Shown piece by piece: positions 25,095 to 33,691 of a DNA stretch of 64,000 nucleotides. The DNA is taken from positions 2,852,001-2,916,000 of the forward strand of contig NZ_VFMS01000001.1 of NCBI RefSeq assembly GCF_006715165.1, given 5' to 3'. This DNA comes from Arthrobacter sp. SLBN-122. GTDB taxonomy: Bacteria; Actinomycetota; Actinomycetes; Actinomycetales; Micrococcaceae. The first letter of the stretch is position 1, and the number at the start of each line of letters is the position of its first letter. A program made the position numbers and the translations under genes. The notes beneath the pieces are model-generated. The model worked only from the letters and a program-made list of their open reading frames with translations, had not been told where the DNA came from and ran no database searches.

Positions 25095-26783
25095 GTGAGC
25101 GAATTGGGCGTGCCCGCCGAAGGGCAGGGGAGCGGTGTACGTAATGGCGGGGACCTCGTCGTCGAGACCCTCGAAGCGCTGGGCGCGAAGACCGTGTTTG
25201 GCATCCCGGGCCAGCATGCCCTGGGACTGTTCGATGCGATGGGCCGGGGCAATCTGCACTTCGTCTCCTCCCGGATCGAGAACAATTCAGCCTTTGCCGC
25301 CGACGGATACTCCCGCGCCACCGGGGAAGTGGGCGTGCTGTTCCTGTCCACCGGGCCCGGCGCGCTGACCTCCCTGGCAGGCCTGCAGGAGGCGTACGCC
25401 ACGGGTGTGCCCATGGTGGTGGTGGCCAGCCAGATTCCACTGGAGGGTCTGGGTGCCCGGCGCAAGGGAATGCTGCACCAGCTTGATGACCAGAAGGCGT
25501 CTGCGGCGAACGTGACCAAGAGCCAGCGCTTGATCCAGCACGCCTCGGGCATCCCGTCCGCCATCCAGGATGCCTGGACTGAGGCTATCTCCTCACCGCA
25601 GGGTCCGGTGTGGCTGGAGATCCCGCAAAACGTGCTGCTGGACCCCATCATGGTGCCTCCGGTGGAGGATGCCTTGGCCGAGGCGGCGGACAACCCGCCC
25701 CGGATCGAACTGGTGCGGGAGGCCGTCAAGTGGCTGGAGACAGCCAAGCGCCCGGCCATCATCGCCGGCGGCGGAACCCGCCGCGGCAAGGCGGAGAAGT
25801 CCCTGCTGTCCATCGCGGAGAAACTGCGCGCCCCGGTGATCTGTACCCCGGGCGGCAATGGTGCGTTCCCCTGGAACCACGAGCTGTCGCTGCAGGCGTG
25901 GATCGAGGACCGCTACATGACCGACGTCCTGGAGGACGCCGACGTCCTGGTGGTGGTCGGCTCCTCCCTGGGCGAGGTGACCTCCAACTACTTCACCTTT
26001 GAACCGCGCGGGCGGATCATCCAGATCGACGCCGAGCCGCGGGTCCTCGAGTCCAACCGGCCCGGCCTGGGTATCCGTGCCGACGCTGGCCAGGCGCTCG
26101 CAGCCCTGGACGAGGCACTGCAGTCCGGCAGGACCACAAGTCCTGACTGGCATGGTTCCACTCCCGAAGGGCTGGTCAAGGAGTCCCTCGCCAAGGTCCG
26201 CGCCCGGCTGGAATCGCAGGACTTGGCCAAGGAGCTGAAGTTCATGGCCGACATCCGCGAGGCCGTCCCCGCGGACATGCAGACGTTCTGGGACATGACC
26301 ATCGCCGCCTACTGGGGCTGGTCCTGCTGGGACGCCCGTGAAGGTCAGTTCCACTCCGCGCAGGGCGCCGGCGGCCTGGGCTTCGCGTTTCCCGGTGCCA
26401 TCGGAGCGGCCGTGGGACTGGAAACCACGGGCAGGCCCGGACGCGTCCTGGCCGTCTCCGGCGACGGCTCGTCGATGTACTCCATTGCCGAGCTGGCCAC
26501 CGCGAAGCAGCACAACGTTCCGGTCACATGGCTGATCGTGGACGACGGCGGCTACGGCATCCTGCGCGAATACATGGTGGGTGCGTTCGGCATGGCAACG
26601 GCCACCGAACTGGCCCGCCCGGACTTCGTCAAGCTTGCCGAATCGTTCGGCGTGCCCGCCACCAGGGTTGCGCCGGAGGATGTGGGGGACGCGCTTAAGG
26701 CCGGCTTCGCTGCGGACGGGCCCAACGTCGTCGTGGTTGAAACCCTCCTGAAGATGTTCGCCCCCACCCACGTGGACGTTTGA
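25095..26783 (+). CDS. Thiamine-diphosphate-dependent enzyme, acetolactate-synthase-like
   Basis: This is a 562-residue ThDP enzyme. The PYR domain has AKTVFGIPGQHALGLFDAM with the activating Glu in SSRIENNSAFAADGYSRATG. The middle domain has PAIIAGGGTRRGKAEKSLL. The PP domain has VLAVSGDGSSMYSIAELATAKQHNVPVTWLIVDDGGYGILREYM, where DDGGYG stands in place of the usual NNxxYG. It starts with GTG 3 nt after the agmatinase gene. True acetolactate synthases are near ilvN, so another reaction is likely; candidates are decarboxylation or ligation of a keto acid with an amine-derived substrate. Pairing of a ThDP enzyme with an agmatinase-type enzyme recalls clavulanate CEAS/PAH, but that is only an analogy. 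Confidence 0.8.
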   Translation: MSELGVPAEGQGSGVRNGGDLVVETLEALGAKTVFGIPGQHALGLFDAMGRGNLHFVSSRIENNSAFAADGYSRATGEVGVLFLSTGPGALTSLAGLQEAYATGVPMVVVASQIPLEGLGARRKGMLHQLDDQKASAANVTKSQRLIQHASGIPSAIQDAWTEAISSPQGPVWLEIPQNVLLDPIMVPPVEDALAEAADNPPRIELVREAVKWLETAKRPAIIAGGGTRRGKAEKSLLSIAEKLRAPVICTPGGNGAFPWNHELSLQAWIEDRYMTDVLEDADVLVVVGSSLGEVTSNYFTFEPRGRIIQIDAEPRVLESNRPGLGIRADAGQALAALDEALQSGRTTSPDWHGSTPEGLVKESLAKVRARLESQDLAKELKFMADIREAVPADMQTFWDMTIAAYWGWSCWDAREGQFHSAQGAGGLGFAFPGAIGAAVGLETTGRPGRVLAVSGDGSSMYSIAELATAKQHNVPVTWLIVDDGGYGILREYMVGAFGMATATELARPDFVKLAESFGVPATRVAPEDVGDALKAGFAADGPNVVVVETLLKMFAPTHVDV

Positions 26784-26796
26784 ACGCACCCTCGGC

Positions 26797-26850
26797 CAGC
26801 AACGCTCCCTCACCTCCCGGTTCGCCCGGTGAAGTGGGGGAGCGCTGTTG
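26797..26850 (+). terminator. Imperfect terminator after the ThDP enzyme gene
   Basis: CAGCAACGCTCCCTCACC and GTGGGGGAGCGCTGTTG form a long, imperfect stem directly after the stop codon. It ends the two-gene transcript. Confidence 0.65.
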
Positions 26851-26902
26851 TAAAGGCACTTCCCCAACAACTTCGTTTCCCTAAGCAACCTTTTTCCGAT
26901 AC

Positions 26903-26919
26903 AGTTGCTTGCAGCAACT
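26903..26919 (+). promoter_or_regulatory. MarR operator before the marR-MFS pair
   Basis: AGTTGCTTGCAGCAACT is a perfect palindrome (7-bp arms, 3-nt centre), 17 nt before the marR start. A further half-site AAGCAACC lies at 26883-26890. This is the expected place for autorepression by the gene that follows. Confidence 0.75.
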
Positions 26920-26936
26920 AATTCTTTAGGAGGATC

Positions 26937-27431
26937 ATGTCTGTCGCACCGGCCACCGCAGCCGACCTCGTCAGCCATATCTATGACCTCCAGCGTGCAC
27001 TGCGCTGCGTCACTATGGCCAACATCAAGGGCCAGGACACCGGCATCGCCCTCCAGGGCGTGCTCAGGTTCATCGGCGAAGGGGAGACCCGGGCCGCGCA
27101 CCTGGCCGAGCGCCTTGGGGTCAGTCCTCCGGTGCTCAGCCGGCACGTGGCTGAGCTGGCGGACGCGGGCCTGGTGGTCCGCACTCCGGACCCGCACGAC
27201 GGCAGGGCGCAGCTGCTGGCACTCTCCCCGCGGGGGCAGGAAAAGCTCGCAGAGGTGGTGCAGCACCGGACGGAGACGCTCCAGGCGTACCTCGCCGACT
27301 GGAACGAGGACGACGCCGCTGCAACAGCCGCGATGTTGAGCAAGCTCACCTCATCCTTGAAGAATTCCATCCGGGCAAGGGCGGCCGGAACCATCACTGA
27401 ACACGAAAAGCAGGAGTCCATCAATGGCTAA
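26937..27431 (+). CDS. MarR-family transcriptional regulator
   Basis: This is a 164-residue MarR protein: RAAHLAERLGVSPPVLSRHVAELADAGLVVRTPDPHDGRAQLLALSPRG contains the winged helix and the DxRxxxLxLTxxG-like wing (about 50-100). A strong AGGAGG RBS precedes the ATG. It overlaps the following MFS gene by 8 nt, so it is the repressor of its own exporter operon through the palindrome at 26903. Likely to respond to an exported toxic compound. Confidence 0.92.
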   Translation: MSVAPATAADLVSHIYDLQRALRCVTMANIKGQDTGIALQGVLRFIGEGETRAAHLAERLGVSPPVLSRHVAELADAGLVVRTPDPHDGRAQLLALSPRGQEKLAEVVQHRTETLQAYLADWNEDDAAATAAMLSKLTSSLKNSIRARAAGTITEHEKQESING

Positions 27432-29685
27432 CGTCACCGCCGCCGCGGACCAGGAACAGGAGCGCCAGCGCCAGCGCAGCGCCAAACAGGAGTCGCGGCA
27501 ATCCAAGCGCCACGAACCCGGCGCAGTCATGAACCACCGGCAGATCATGGAGGCCCTCACCGGTCTTCTCGCTGCCTTCTTCACGGCCATCCTCAGCAGC
27601 ACCATCGTGGCCAACGCGCTGCCAACCATCATGTCCGAGCTCAAGGGCACCCAGACGGACTTCGCGTGGGTCATCACGGCCGCGCTGCTGGCCAACGCAG
27701 CCACCACCCCCATCTGGGGCAAGCTCGCCGACCTTTTCGACAAGAAGGTCCTGGTCCAGCTGAGCATCGTGATCTTCGTGGCCGGCTCGGTGATGGCAGG
27801 CTTCTCCGAGAATATTCCGTTCCTGCTGACCGCCCGCGTGATCCAGGGTATCGCCATGGGTGGGCTCACTGCCCTGGCGCAGGCAATCATCGGCTCCATC
27901 ATCCCGCCGCGCGAACGCGGCAAGTACTCCGGCTACATGGGCGCCGTCATGGCGGTCGGCACTGCCGGCGGTCCGCTGCTCGGCGGCTTCATTGTCGACA
28001 GCTCGCTCGGCTGGCGCTGGACGTTCTTCGTCTGCGTGCCGCTCGCCGTCGTCGCCCTCATCCTGCTCCAGGTGACGCTCAAGGTTCCGCACGTCAAGCG
28101 CCCGGCCAAGATCGACTGGCTCGGTGCCATACTGCTCACCTCAGGCGTCAGCCTGCTCCTGGTCTGGGTCTCCTTCGCCGGCAAGGCCGACTACTACGAC
28201 TGGTGGTCCTGGCAGTCCGCGGTGATGGTGGGCGGCGGCGTCCTGCTGCTCGCACTGCTGGTGCTGGTTGAATCGAAGGTGTCGCAGCCGATCATCCCGC
28301 TGAAGATCATCTCCGAGCGCACCACGGCCCTGGCCATCGTGGCTTCCGTGGCCGTCGGCGTGGCAATGTTCGGCTCCTCCACCTTCCTGGGCCAGTACTA
28401 CCAGGTGGCCCGCGGCGCCACGCCCACCGAGGCCGGCCTGCTGACCCTGCCCATGATCGCCGGCAACCTGGTGGGTTCGGTGGTGTCCGGCCAGCTGATC
28501 AGCCGCTACGGCAAGTGGAAGCGCTTCCTGATCGGCGGCACCATCCTGCTGATCGGCGGCCTGGCACTCGCCGGAACCATGGACCACACCACCGAACTCT
28601 GGCTGACCGGCCTCTACACCGGCATCTTCGGCATCGGCCTGGGCATGCTGATGCAGAACCTGGTCCTGGCCGTCCAGAACACGGTCCAGGCAAAGGACAT
28701 CGGCTCGGCCAGTGCCTCCGTTGCCTTCTTCCGCTCCGTGGGCGGCGCGATCGGCGTGTCCGTCCTGGGCGCTGTCATGGCCAACCACGTCAAGGACCTT
28801 GCCACCGACGGGCTTTCGAAGCTTGGCATCCAGGCTTCCGGCAACAGCGGTGCCACCCTGGACCTCAAGGACCTGCCCGTGCCGGTGGCGGACGTCATGC
28901 GCGCCGCCTACGGTGACGCCACAGCCGGGATCTTCATGATCTCCGCCATCGTGAGCGCGGTGGCCCTCCTCGCCGTGATCTTCATCAAGGAAGTACCGCT
29001 GCGCAAGACCGTGGACATCACCCCTGAGGCCACGCTGCAGGCGAACGCCGCCGGCGAAGCGGGAATGACCGCGATGACCGGCCAGCTGCCCATGGTCTCT
29101 CCCGGTGCGAACGGCAACGCCGCAGCCGGGAGCGCGATGCCCGCCAGGAGTGCCGCGCGTGCAGGCACTGCCGGTGCACCGGCAAAGATGTACGACGGCG
29201 GTGCTGCCGCTGCCGCCGCGGCGTCCGGCCGGGTGGCTACGGAGGACTTCGAGGAAGCCTTTGCCCAGAGCTTCCGTTCCGATGGGCTCGACCTGGGATC
29301 CGTTGACGCGGGCTCCGTTGACGCCCTCTCCGCCGGGACCGTCGACAAGGCTGCCGACGCCGTGGCCAGCGCCGCTGCCACACTCCAGAAACTGCAGGAC
29401 ACCCAGCACCTGCTGGCCCGCCAGCAGGTGGAACTGGGCGGCCTGGTGCTGGACATCCAGGAGCAGCTGCGCTCCCAGCAGGAGGTGGCAGCCCAACAGG
29501 CAGCCACGGCCGCGGAGCTGAGTAGGCTCCAGCGCAAACTGCTGAAGGAGCGGAAGGTCCAGGCGGCTGCCGCGCTGTACCTTGCAGGGCGCGGCAAGCA
29601 CAGTGCTGCAGCTCCGTCCGCTGCCGCTCCGTCTGCCAATGCCCCATCCGCGGGCGCCGGTTCGGAACAGGGCCGCGCGCAGTAG
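27424..29685 (+). CDS. DHA2-family (EmrB/QacA-type) MFS exporter with long C-terminal tail
   Basis: This 753-residue protein has an ordinary 14-helix DHA2 exporter in the first 530 residues: LSSTIVANALPTIMSEL, the ITAALLANAATTPIWGKLADLFDKK loop, RVIQGIAMGGLTALAQAIIGSIIPPRERGKYSGYMGAV (motif C region) and GGPLLGGFIVDSSLGWRWTFFV. About 220 more residues follow: an Ala/Gly-rich stretch, a putative coiled coil (ATLQKLQDTQHLLARQQVELGGLVLDIQEQL and on), and an Ala/Ser/Pro end. Family members usually stop near 500. The tail might bind the membrane, an envelope protein or a partner subunit. N-terminal 37 residues are charged and Gln/Arg-rich. It is in an operon with marR. Confidence 0.88.
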   Translation: MANVTAAADQEQERQRQRSAKQESRQSKRHEPGAVMNHRQIMEALTGLLAAFFTAILSSTIVANALPTIMSELKGTQTDFAWVITAALLANAATTPIWGKLADLFDKKVLVQLSIVIFVAGSVMAGFSENIPFLLTARVIQGIAMGGLTALAQAIIGSIIPPRERGKYSGYMGAVMAVGTAGGPLLGGFIVDSSLGWRWTFFVCVPLAVVALILLQVTLKVPHVKRPAKIDWLGAILLTSGVSLLLVWVSFAGKADYYDWWSWQSAVMVGGGVLLLALLVLVESKVSQPIIPLKIISERTTALAIVASVAVGVAMFGSSTFLGQYYQVARGATPTEAGLLTLPMIAGNLVGSVVSGQLISRYGKWKRFLIGGTILLIGGLALAGTMDHTTELWLTGLYTGIFGIGLGMLMQNLVLAVQNTVQAKDIGSASASVAFFRSVGGAIGVSVLGAVMANHVKDLATDGLSKLGIQASGNSGATLDLKDLPVPVADVMRAAYGDATAGIFMISAIVSAVALLAVIFIKEVPLRKTVDITPEATLQANAAGEAGMTAMTGQLPMVSPGANGNAAAGSAMPARSAARAGTAGAPAKMYDGGAAAAAAASGRVATEDFEEAFAQSFRSDGLDLGSVDAGSVDALSAGTVDKAADAVASAAATLQKLQDTQHLLARQQVELGGLVLDIQEQLRSQQEVAAQQAATAAELSRLQRKLLKERKVQAAAALYLAGRGKHSAAAPSAAAPSANAPSAGAGSEQGRAQ

Positions 29686-29728
29686 CCTCTCCCTGCCGGA
29701 GCCGCCTGACCCCGCGAAGGCAATACCG

Positions 29729-29780
29729 AAGCCGCAGCCCGCACCGGGAAAACACTCCCGGTGCGGGCTGCGGCTTTTAC
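29729..29780 (+). terminator. Terminator after the DHA2 exporter
   Basis: A 21-bp perfect stem (29729-29749 with 29756-29776) ends in CTTTT. This is the strongest intrinsic terminator in the window. Confidence 0.95.
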
Positions 29781-29866
29781 CGCTGCTGCCGGCCCGGGAC
29801 CCATCCGCGCAGGGGTTCCGTCCGGAAAAGTAGCATCCAAAGGGACCCAATGTCGGTGGGCGTCAC

Positions 29867-29880
29867 TAGAGTTGGGTCCA
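29867..29880 (+). promoter_or_regulatory. Leaderless-type -10 box before the ABC exporter
   Basis: TAGAGT at 29867-29872 is followed after 7 nt by the ATG at 29880. The same distance is seen before mcrB (TAAATT, 34632-34637). This supports a leaderless transcript and the downstream start. Confidence 0.5.
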
Positions 29881-31613
29881 TGCTCCTCACCCTGATACGG
29901 CGCTACTCCAAACCGTATTTTCCCTACATCCTTGCTGTGGTCATTTTCCAGCTCGCATCCACGATCGCCGCCCTCTACCTGCCCAGCCTGAACGCGCAGA
30001 TCATCGATGAAGGGGTGGCCCGCGGGGACACCGATTTCATCTGGCGCACCGGCGCTGTGATGCTCCTCGTGGCGTTCGCCCAGGTGGCTGCGGCCATCGC
30101 CGGCGTCTACTTCGGCTCCAGGACGGCGATGGCGGTGGGCCGCGACCTGCGCCGCGCTGTATTCCGGAAAGTCACCAGCTTCTCCGCCAAGGACGTCAAC
30201 GCCTTCGGGGCACCCACGCTGATAACCCGCGGCACCAATGATGTCCAGCAGGTGCAGATGCTCCTGCTGATGGGGTTGAACTTCATGGTTGCCACCCCCA
30301 TCATGTGCATCGGTGGCATCATCATGGCGCTCCGCGAGGACATCAATCTGTCCTGGCTGGTGTGGGTGTCCGTCCCGCTGCTGGCCGTGGTGGTGGGATA
30401 CCTAGTGGTCCGGCTCATGCCGCTGTTCCGTTCCATGCAGCGGAAGATCGACCGGATCAACGCCGTCCTGCGTGAACAGATCATCGGTATCCGGGTGGTC
30501 CGGGCCTTCGTCCGCGAACCGTATGAGACGGACCGGTTCGGCGGCGCCAACAAGGAGCTCACGGACGTCTCGCTGCGCATCGGCGCCCTGTTCGTCCTGA
30601 TGTTCCCGGCCATCAGCATGATCCTGCATCTGTCCACTGCCGCGGTGCTCTGGTTTGGCGGTCAGCGGGTGGACGCCGGTGCCATGCAGGTGGGGTCGTT
30701 GACCGCGTTCCTGCAGTACCTGCTGCAAATCCTGATGGCCGTCATGATGGGCACGTTCATGGCCATGATGATTCCGCGTGCCTCAGTCTGCGCGGACCGC
30801 ATCGGCGAGGTGCTCGGCGTCGAACCTTCCATCCACGACCCCCTGCGTCCGGTGGCGCCGGCCGCCCTGGAAGGTGTGGTCGAATACCGCAACGTCACCT
30901 TCGCTTACCCGGGCGCCGAGTCACCCGTGCTCAGCAACATCAGCTTCACTGCCCGCCCGGGACAAACCATCGCGATCATCGGGTCCACGGGTGCCGGCAA
31001 AACCTCCCTGCTGTCCCTCCTGCCGCGGTTGTACGACCCCGCAGAAGGCCAGGTGCTGCTGGACGGCGTCCCGGTGGACAGGCTCGACCGCGCGGAGATC
31101 ACCAAACGCGTCGCCCTGGTGCCGCAGCGTCCCTACCTGTTCTCCGGCACCATCGAGCACAACCTCCGATTCGGCAAGACCGAGGCAACGGACCAGGAAC
31201 TGTGGGATGCGCTGCGGGTAGCCCAGGGTGAATCATTTGTCCGGGAAAAGAAGAACGGGCTCGATTCCCGGATCTCCCAGGGCGGCACCAACGTTTCCGG
31301 CGGCCAGCGCCAGCGTCTGTGCATCGCCCGCGCGCTGGTGACCAAACCGCGCGTCTACCTGTTCGACGACTCCTTCTCCGCCCTGGATGTTGCCACAGAC
31401 GCCCGGCTCCGTGCCGCCCTCAAGCGCACCACCTCGGACGCCACCGTGATCATCGTGGCCCAGCGGATCTCCACCATTACAGAGGCCGACCAGATCCTGG
31501 TGCTGGACAACGGGCGGATCGTGGACCGCGGCACGCATGAGGAACTCCTGGAAACCTCGCCCACCTACCAGGAAATCGTCGAATCCCAGCTAAGCGTGGA
31601 GGAAGTGGCATGA
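29880..31613 (+). CDS. ABC exporter half-transporter, subunit with degenerate catalytic site
   Basis: This is a 577-residue type IV ABC half-transporter: six-helix membrane domain, then an ATPase with Walker A GSTGAGKTS, signature NVSGGQRQR, and Walker B VYLFDDSFSALD. The residue after the Walker B Asp is Asp instead of the catalytic Glu, the mark of the degenerate subunit in heterodimeric exporters such as TM287 or BmrC. I chose ATG 29880 (leaderless -10 upstream, and the usual MLLTLIRRY start); ATG 29850 with AAAGGGA is an alternative that adds ten residues. It overlaps the partner gene by 4 nt. Cargo is unknown, probably a drug or lipid. Confidence 0.88.
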   Translation: MLLTLIRRYSKPYFPYILAVVIFQLASTIAALYLPSLNAQIIDEGVARGDTDFIWRTGAVMLLVAFAQVAAAIAGVYFGSRTAMAVGRDLRRAVFRKVTSFSAKDVNAFGAPTLITRGTNDVQQVQMLLLMGLNFMVATPIMCIGGIIMALREDINLSWLVWVSVPLLAVVVGYLVVRLMPLFRSMQRKIDRINAVLREQIIGIRVVRAFVREPYETDRFGGANKELTDVSLRIGALFVLMFPAISMILHLSTAAVLWFGGQRVDAGAMQVGSLTAFLQYLLQILMAVMMGTFMAMMIPRASVCADRIGEVLGVEPSIHDPLRPVAPAALEGVVEYRNVTFAYPGAESPVLSNISFTARPGQTIAIIGSTGAGKTSLLSLLPRLYDPAEGQVLLDGVPVDRLDRAEITKRVALVPQRPYLFSGTIEHNLRFGKTEATDQELWDALRVAQGESFVREKKNGLDSRISQGGTNVSGGQRQRLCIARALVTKPRVYLFDDSFSALDVATDARLRAALKRTTSDATVIIVAQRISTITEADQILVLDNGRIVDRGTHEELLETSPTYQEIVESQLSVEEVA

Positions 31614-33691
31614 CCCCGCGGAAGAAAGACTCCACCCCAGTGGAAGAGATGCCACTGTCCGCCCAGGCACCTGCAGGGGAGGCGCAACCTGGTGCCGTGC
31701 AGCCGGAGGATGACGACTTCTTCGAGGAGGAGTTCACGCCCTCCGAAGCGGACGGGGACATGTTCGGCGGCATGCCTGCCAAGAAAGCCGCGCATTTCTG
31801 GCCTTCCGCCAAACGGCTCATGGGCCTGCTCAAGCCGGAAGCGGTGGGCATCTACGCCGTGGTGGGCCTGGTAGTCATTTCCGTGGTCCTGAACGTGATC
31901 GCCCCCAGGATCCTGGGCCAGGCCATGGACGTCATCTTCGCAGGGGTGGTGGGCAAACAGTTGCCCGCGGGAGCAAGCAAGGAACAGTTCGTGTCCGGCC
32001 TGCGCCAGCAGGGGCAGGACAACTTCGCGGACATGGTGTCCCGCATGGAACTGGTGCCAGGTACCGGCATCAACTTCGACAAGCTAAGCATGCTCATCGC
32101 CATCGTCCTGCTCATGTACTTCGTTTCGAACATCTTCATGTGGCTGCAAGGGTACGTGCTGAACCGGATCGTCATGAAGGTCATCCGGCGGCTGCGTGAC
32201 GATACCGAGAGCAAGCTGAACCGGCTGCCGCTGAACTACTTCGACACGCGGCAGCGCGGCGACGTGCTCTCCCGGGTGACCAACGACGTCGACAACATCC
32301 AGCAGGCGCTCCAGCAGGCCTTTGCCCAGCTGGTCAACTCTGTGCTGACAGTGGTGGGCATTGTGATCATGATGTTCATCGTCTCCTGGCAGCTGGCGCT
32401 GATTGCCCTGGTCGCCCTTCCGCTGTCCGGCGTGGCCGCGGGCCTGATCGGGGTCCGGAGCCAGAAGCTCTTCGCAGCCCAGTGGAAGAACACCGGCTCA
32501 CTGAACGGCCAGATCGAGGAGTCCTTCTCCGGGCACGACCTGGTCCGCGTCTTTGGCCGTGATGCGGACATGCTGGCCCGGTTCGAGGAACGCAACGAAG
32601 CCCTGTACAAAGCAAGCTTCGGAGCACAGTTCGTGTCCGGGATCATCTTCCCGGTCATGCAGTTCGTCTCCTACCTCAGCTACGTGGGCATCGCCGTGGT
32701 GGGTGGCCTGCGCGTGGCATCCGGTGCCATGTCCCTGGGCGATGCCACCGCCTTCATCCAGTACTCCCGGGAGTTCACCCAGCCGCTGGGCCAGATGGCG
32801 GGCATGGCCAACATGCTCCAGTCCGGTGTTGCGTCCTCCGAGCGCGTGTTCGAATTCCTGGACGCCGACGAACAGGACGCCGAAACAGCCACCGAACACT
32901 TGCCGGCCAAGACCGACGGGCACGTGGACTTCCAGAACGTCACGTTCAGCTACACGGAGGACAGGAAGCTCATCGAGAACCTGTCCTTCACGGCCGAACC
33001 GGGTAACACCGTGGCGATCGTGGGCCCCACCGGCGCCGGCAAGACCACGCTGGTAAACCTCGTCATGCGGTTCTACGAGCTCAACTCCGGCTCCATCATG
33101 CTCGATGGGGTGGACATCACCCACCTCAGCCGCTCGGAGCTGCGATCCAAGGTGGGTATGGTCCTGCAGGACGCGTGGCTGTTTGGCGGCTCCATCTACG
33201 ACAACATCCGCTACGGCAACCTCGACGCCACCCACCAACAGGTGATGGCCGCCGCGAAGGCCACCTTCGTGGACCGATTCGTCCGGGCGCTGCCCGAGGG
33301 CTACAACACCGTGATCGATGAAGAAGGCAACAACGTCAGTGCCGGGGAGAAACAGCTCATCACCATTGCCCGGGCGTTCGTGGCAAATCCCTCGCTGCTG
33401 ATCCTGGATGAAGCTACCAGCTCCGTGGATACCCGCACCGAACTCCTGGTGCAGAAGGCCATGGCGGCGCTCCGCTCGGACCGGACAAGCTTCGTGATCG
33501 CGCACCGGCTGTCAACCATCCGCGATGCCGATACCATCCTGGTCATGGAGAACGGACAAATCGTGGAACAGGGCAACCACCAGGTGCTGCTTGAAGCCGG
33601 AGGCGCTTACCACCGCCTCTACATGTCGCAGTTCGCGGGTGCGGACGCCGGGGAAGTACCCGTGGATGATTCGACGGCGGTGCACAGCTGA
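31610..33691 (+). CDS. ABC exporter half-transporter, catalytic partner
   Basis: This is a 693-residue partner of the preceding half-transporter. It has a 70-residue acidic N-terminal extension, six membrane helices, then Walker A GPTGAGKTT, signature NVSAGEKQL (a variant of LSGGQ), Walker B LLILDEATSSVD with the catalytic Glu, and an H-loop IAHRLSTI. In heterodimeric exporters one ATP site is active and one degenerate; this pair divides Asp/Glu as expected. ATGA overlap with the previous gene secures equal translation. The long acidic N-terminus is unusual and may be regulatory. Confidence 0.9.
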   Translation: MTPRKKDSTPVEEMPLSAQAPAGEAQPGAVQPEDDDFFEEEFTPSEADGDMFGGMPAKKAAHFWPSAKRLMGLLKPEAVGIYAVVGLVVISVVLNVIAPRILGQAMDVIFAGVVGKQLPAGASKEQFVSGLRQQGQDNFADMVSRMELVPGTGINFDKLSMLIAIVLLMYFVSNIFMWLQGYVLNRIVMKVIRRLRDDTESKLNRLPLNYFDTRQRGDVLSRVTNDVDNIQQALQQAFAQLVNSVLTVVGIVIMMFIVSWQLALIALVALPLSGVAAGLIGVRSQKLFAAQWKNTGSLNGQIEESFSGHDLVRVFGRDADMLARFEERNEALYKASFGAQFVSGIIFPVMQFVSYLSYVGIAVVGGLRVASGAMSLGDATAFIQYSREFTQPLGQMAGMANMLQSGVASSERVFEFLDADEQDAETATEHLPAKTDGHVDFQNVTFSYTEDRKLIENLSFTAEPGNTVAIVGPTGAGKTTLVNLVMRFYELNSGSIMLDGVDITHLSRSELRSKVGMVLQDAWLFGGSIYDNIRYGNLDATHQQVMAAAKATFVDRFVRALPEGYNTVIDEEGNNVSAGEKQLITIARAFVANPSLLILDEATSSVDTRTELLVQKAMAALRSDRTSFVIAHRLSTIRDADTILVMENGQIVEQGNHQVLLEAGGAYHRLYMSQFAGADAGEVPVDDSTAVHS

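Noticed and set aside
25593..27266. Minus-strand open frame of 557 codons across the ThDP gene and marR
   Set aside because: It crosses a terminator and an operator, and its sequence is a low-complexity shadow.
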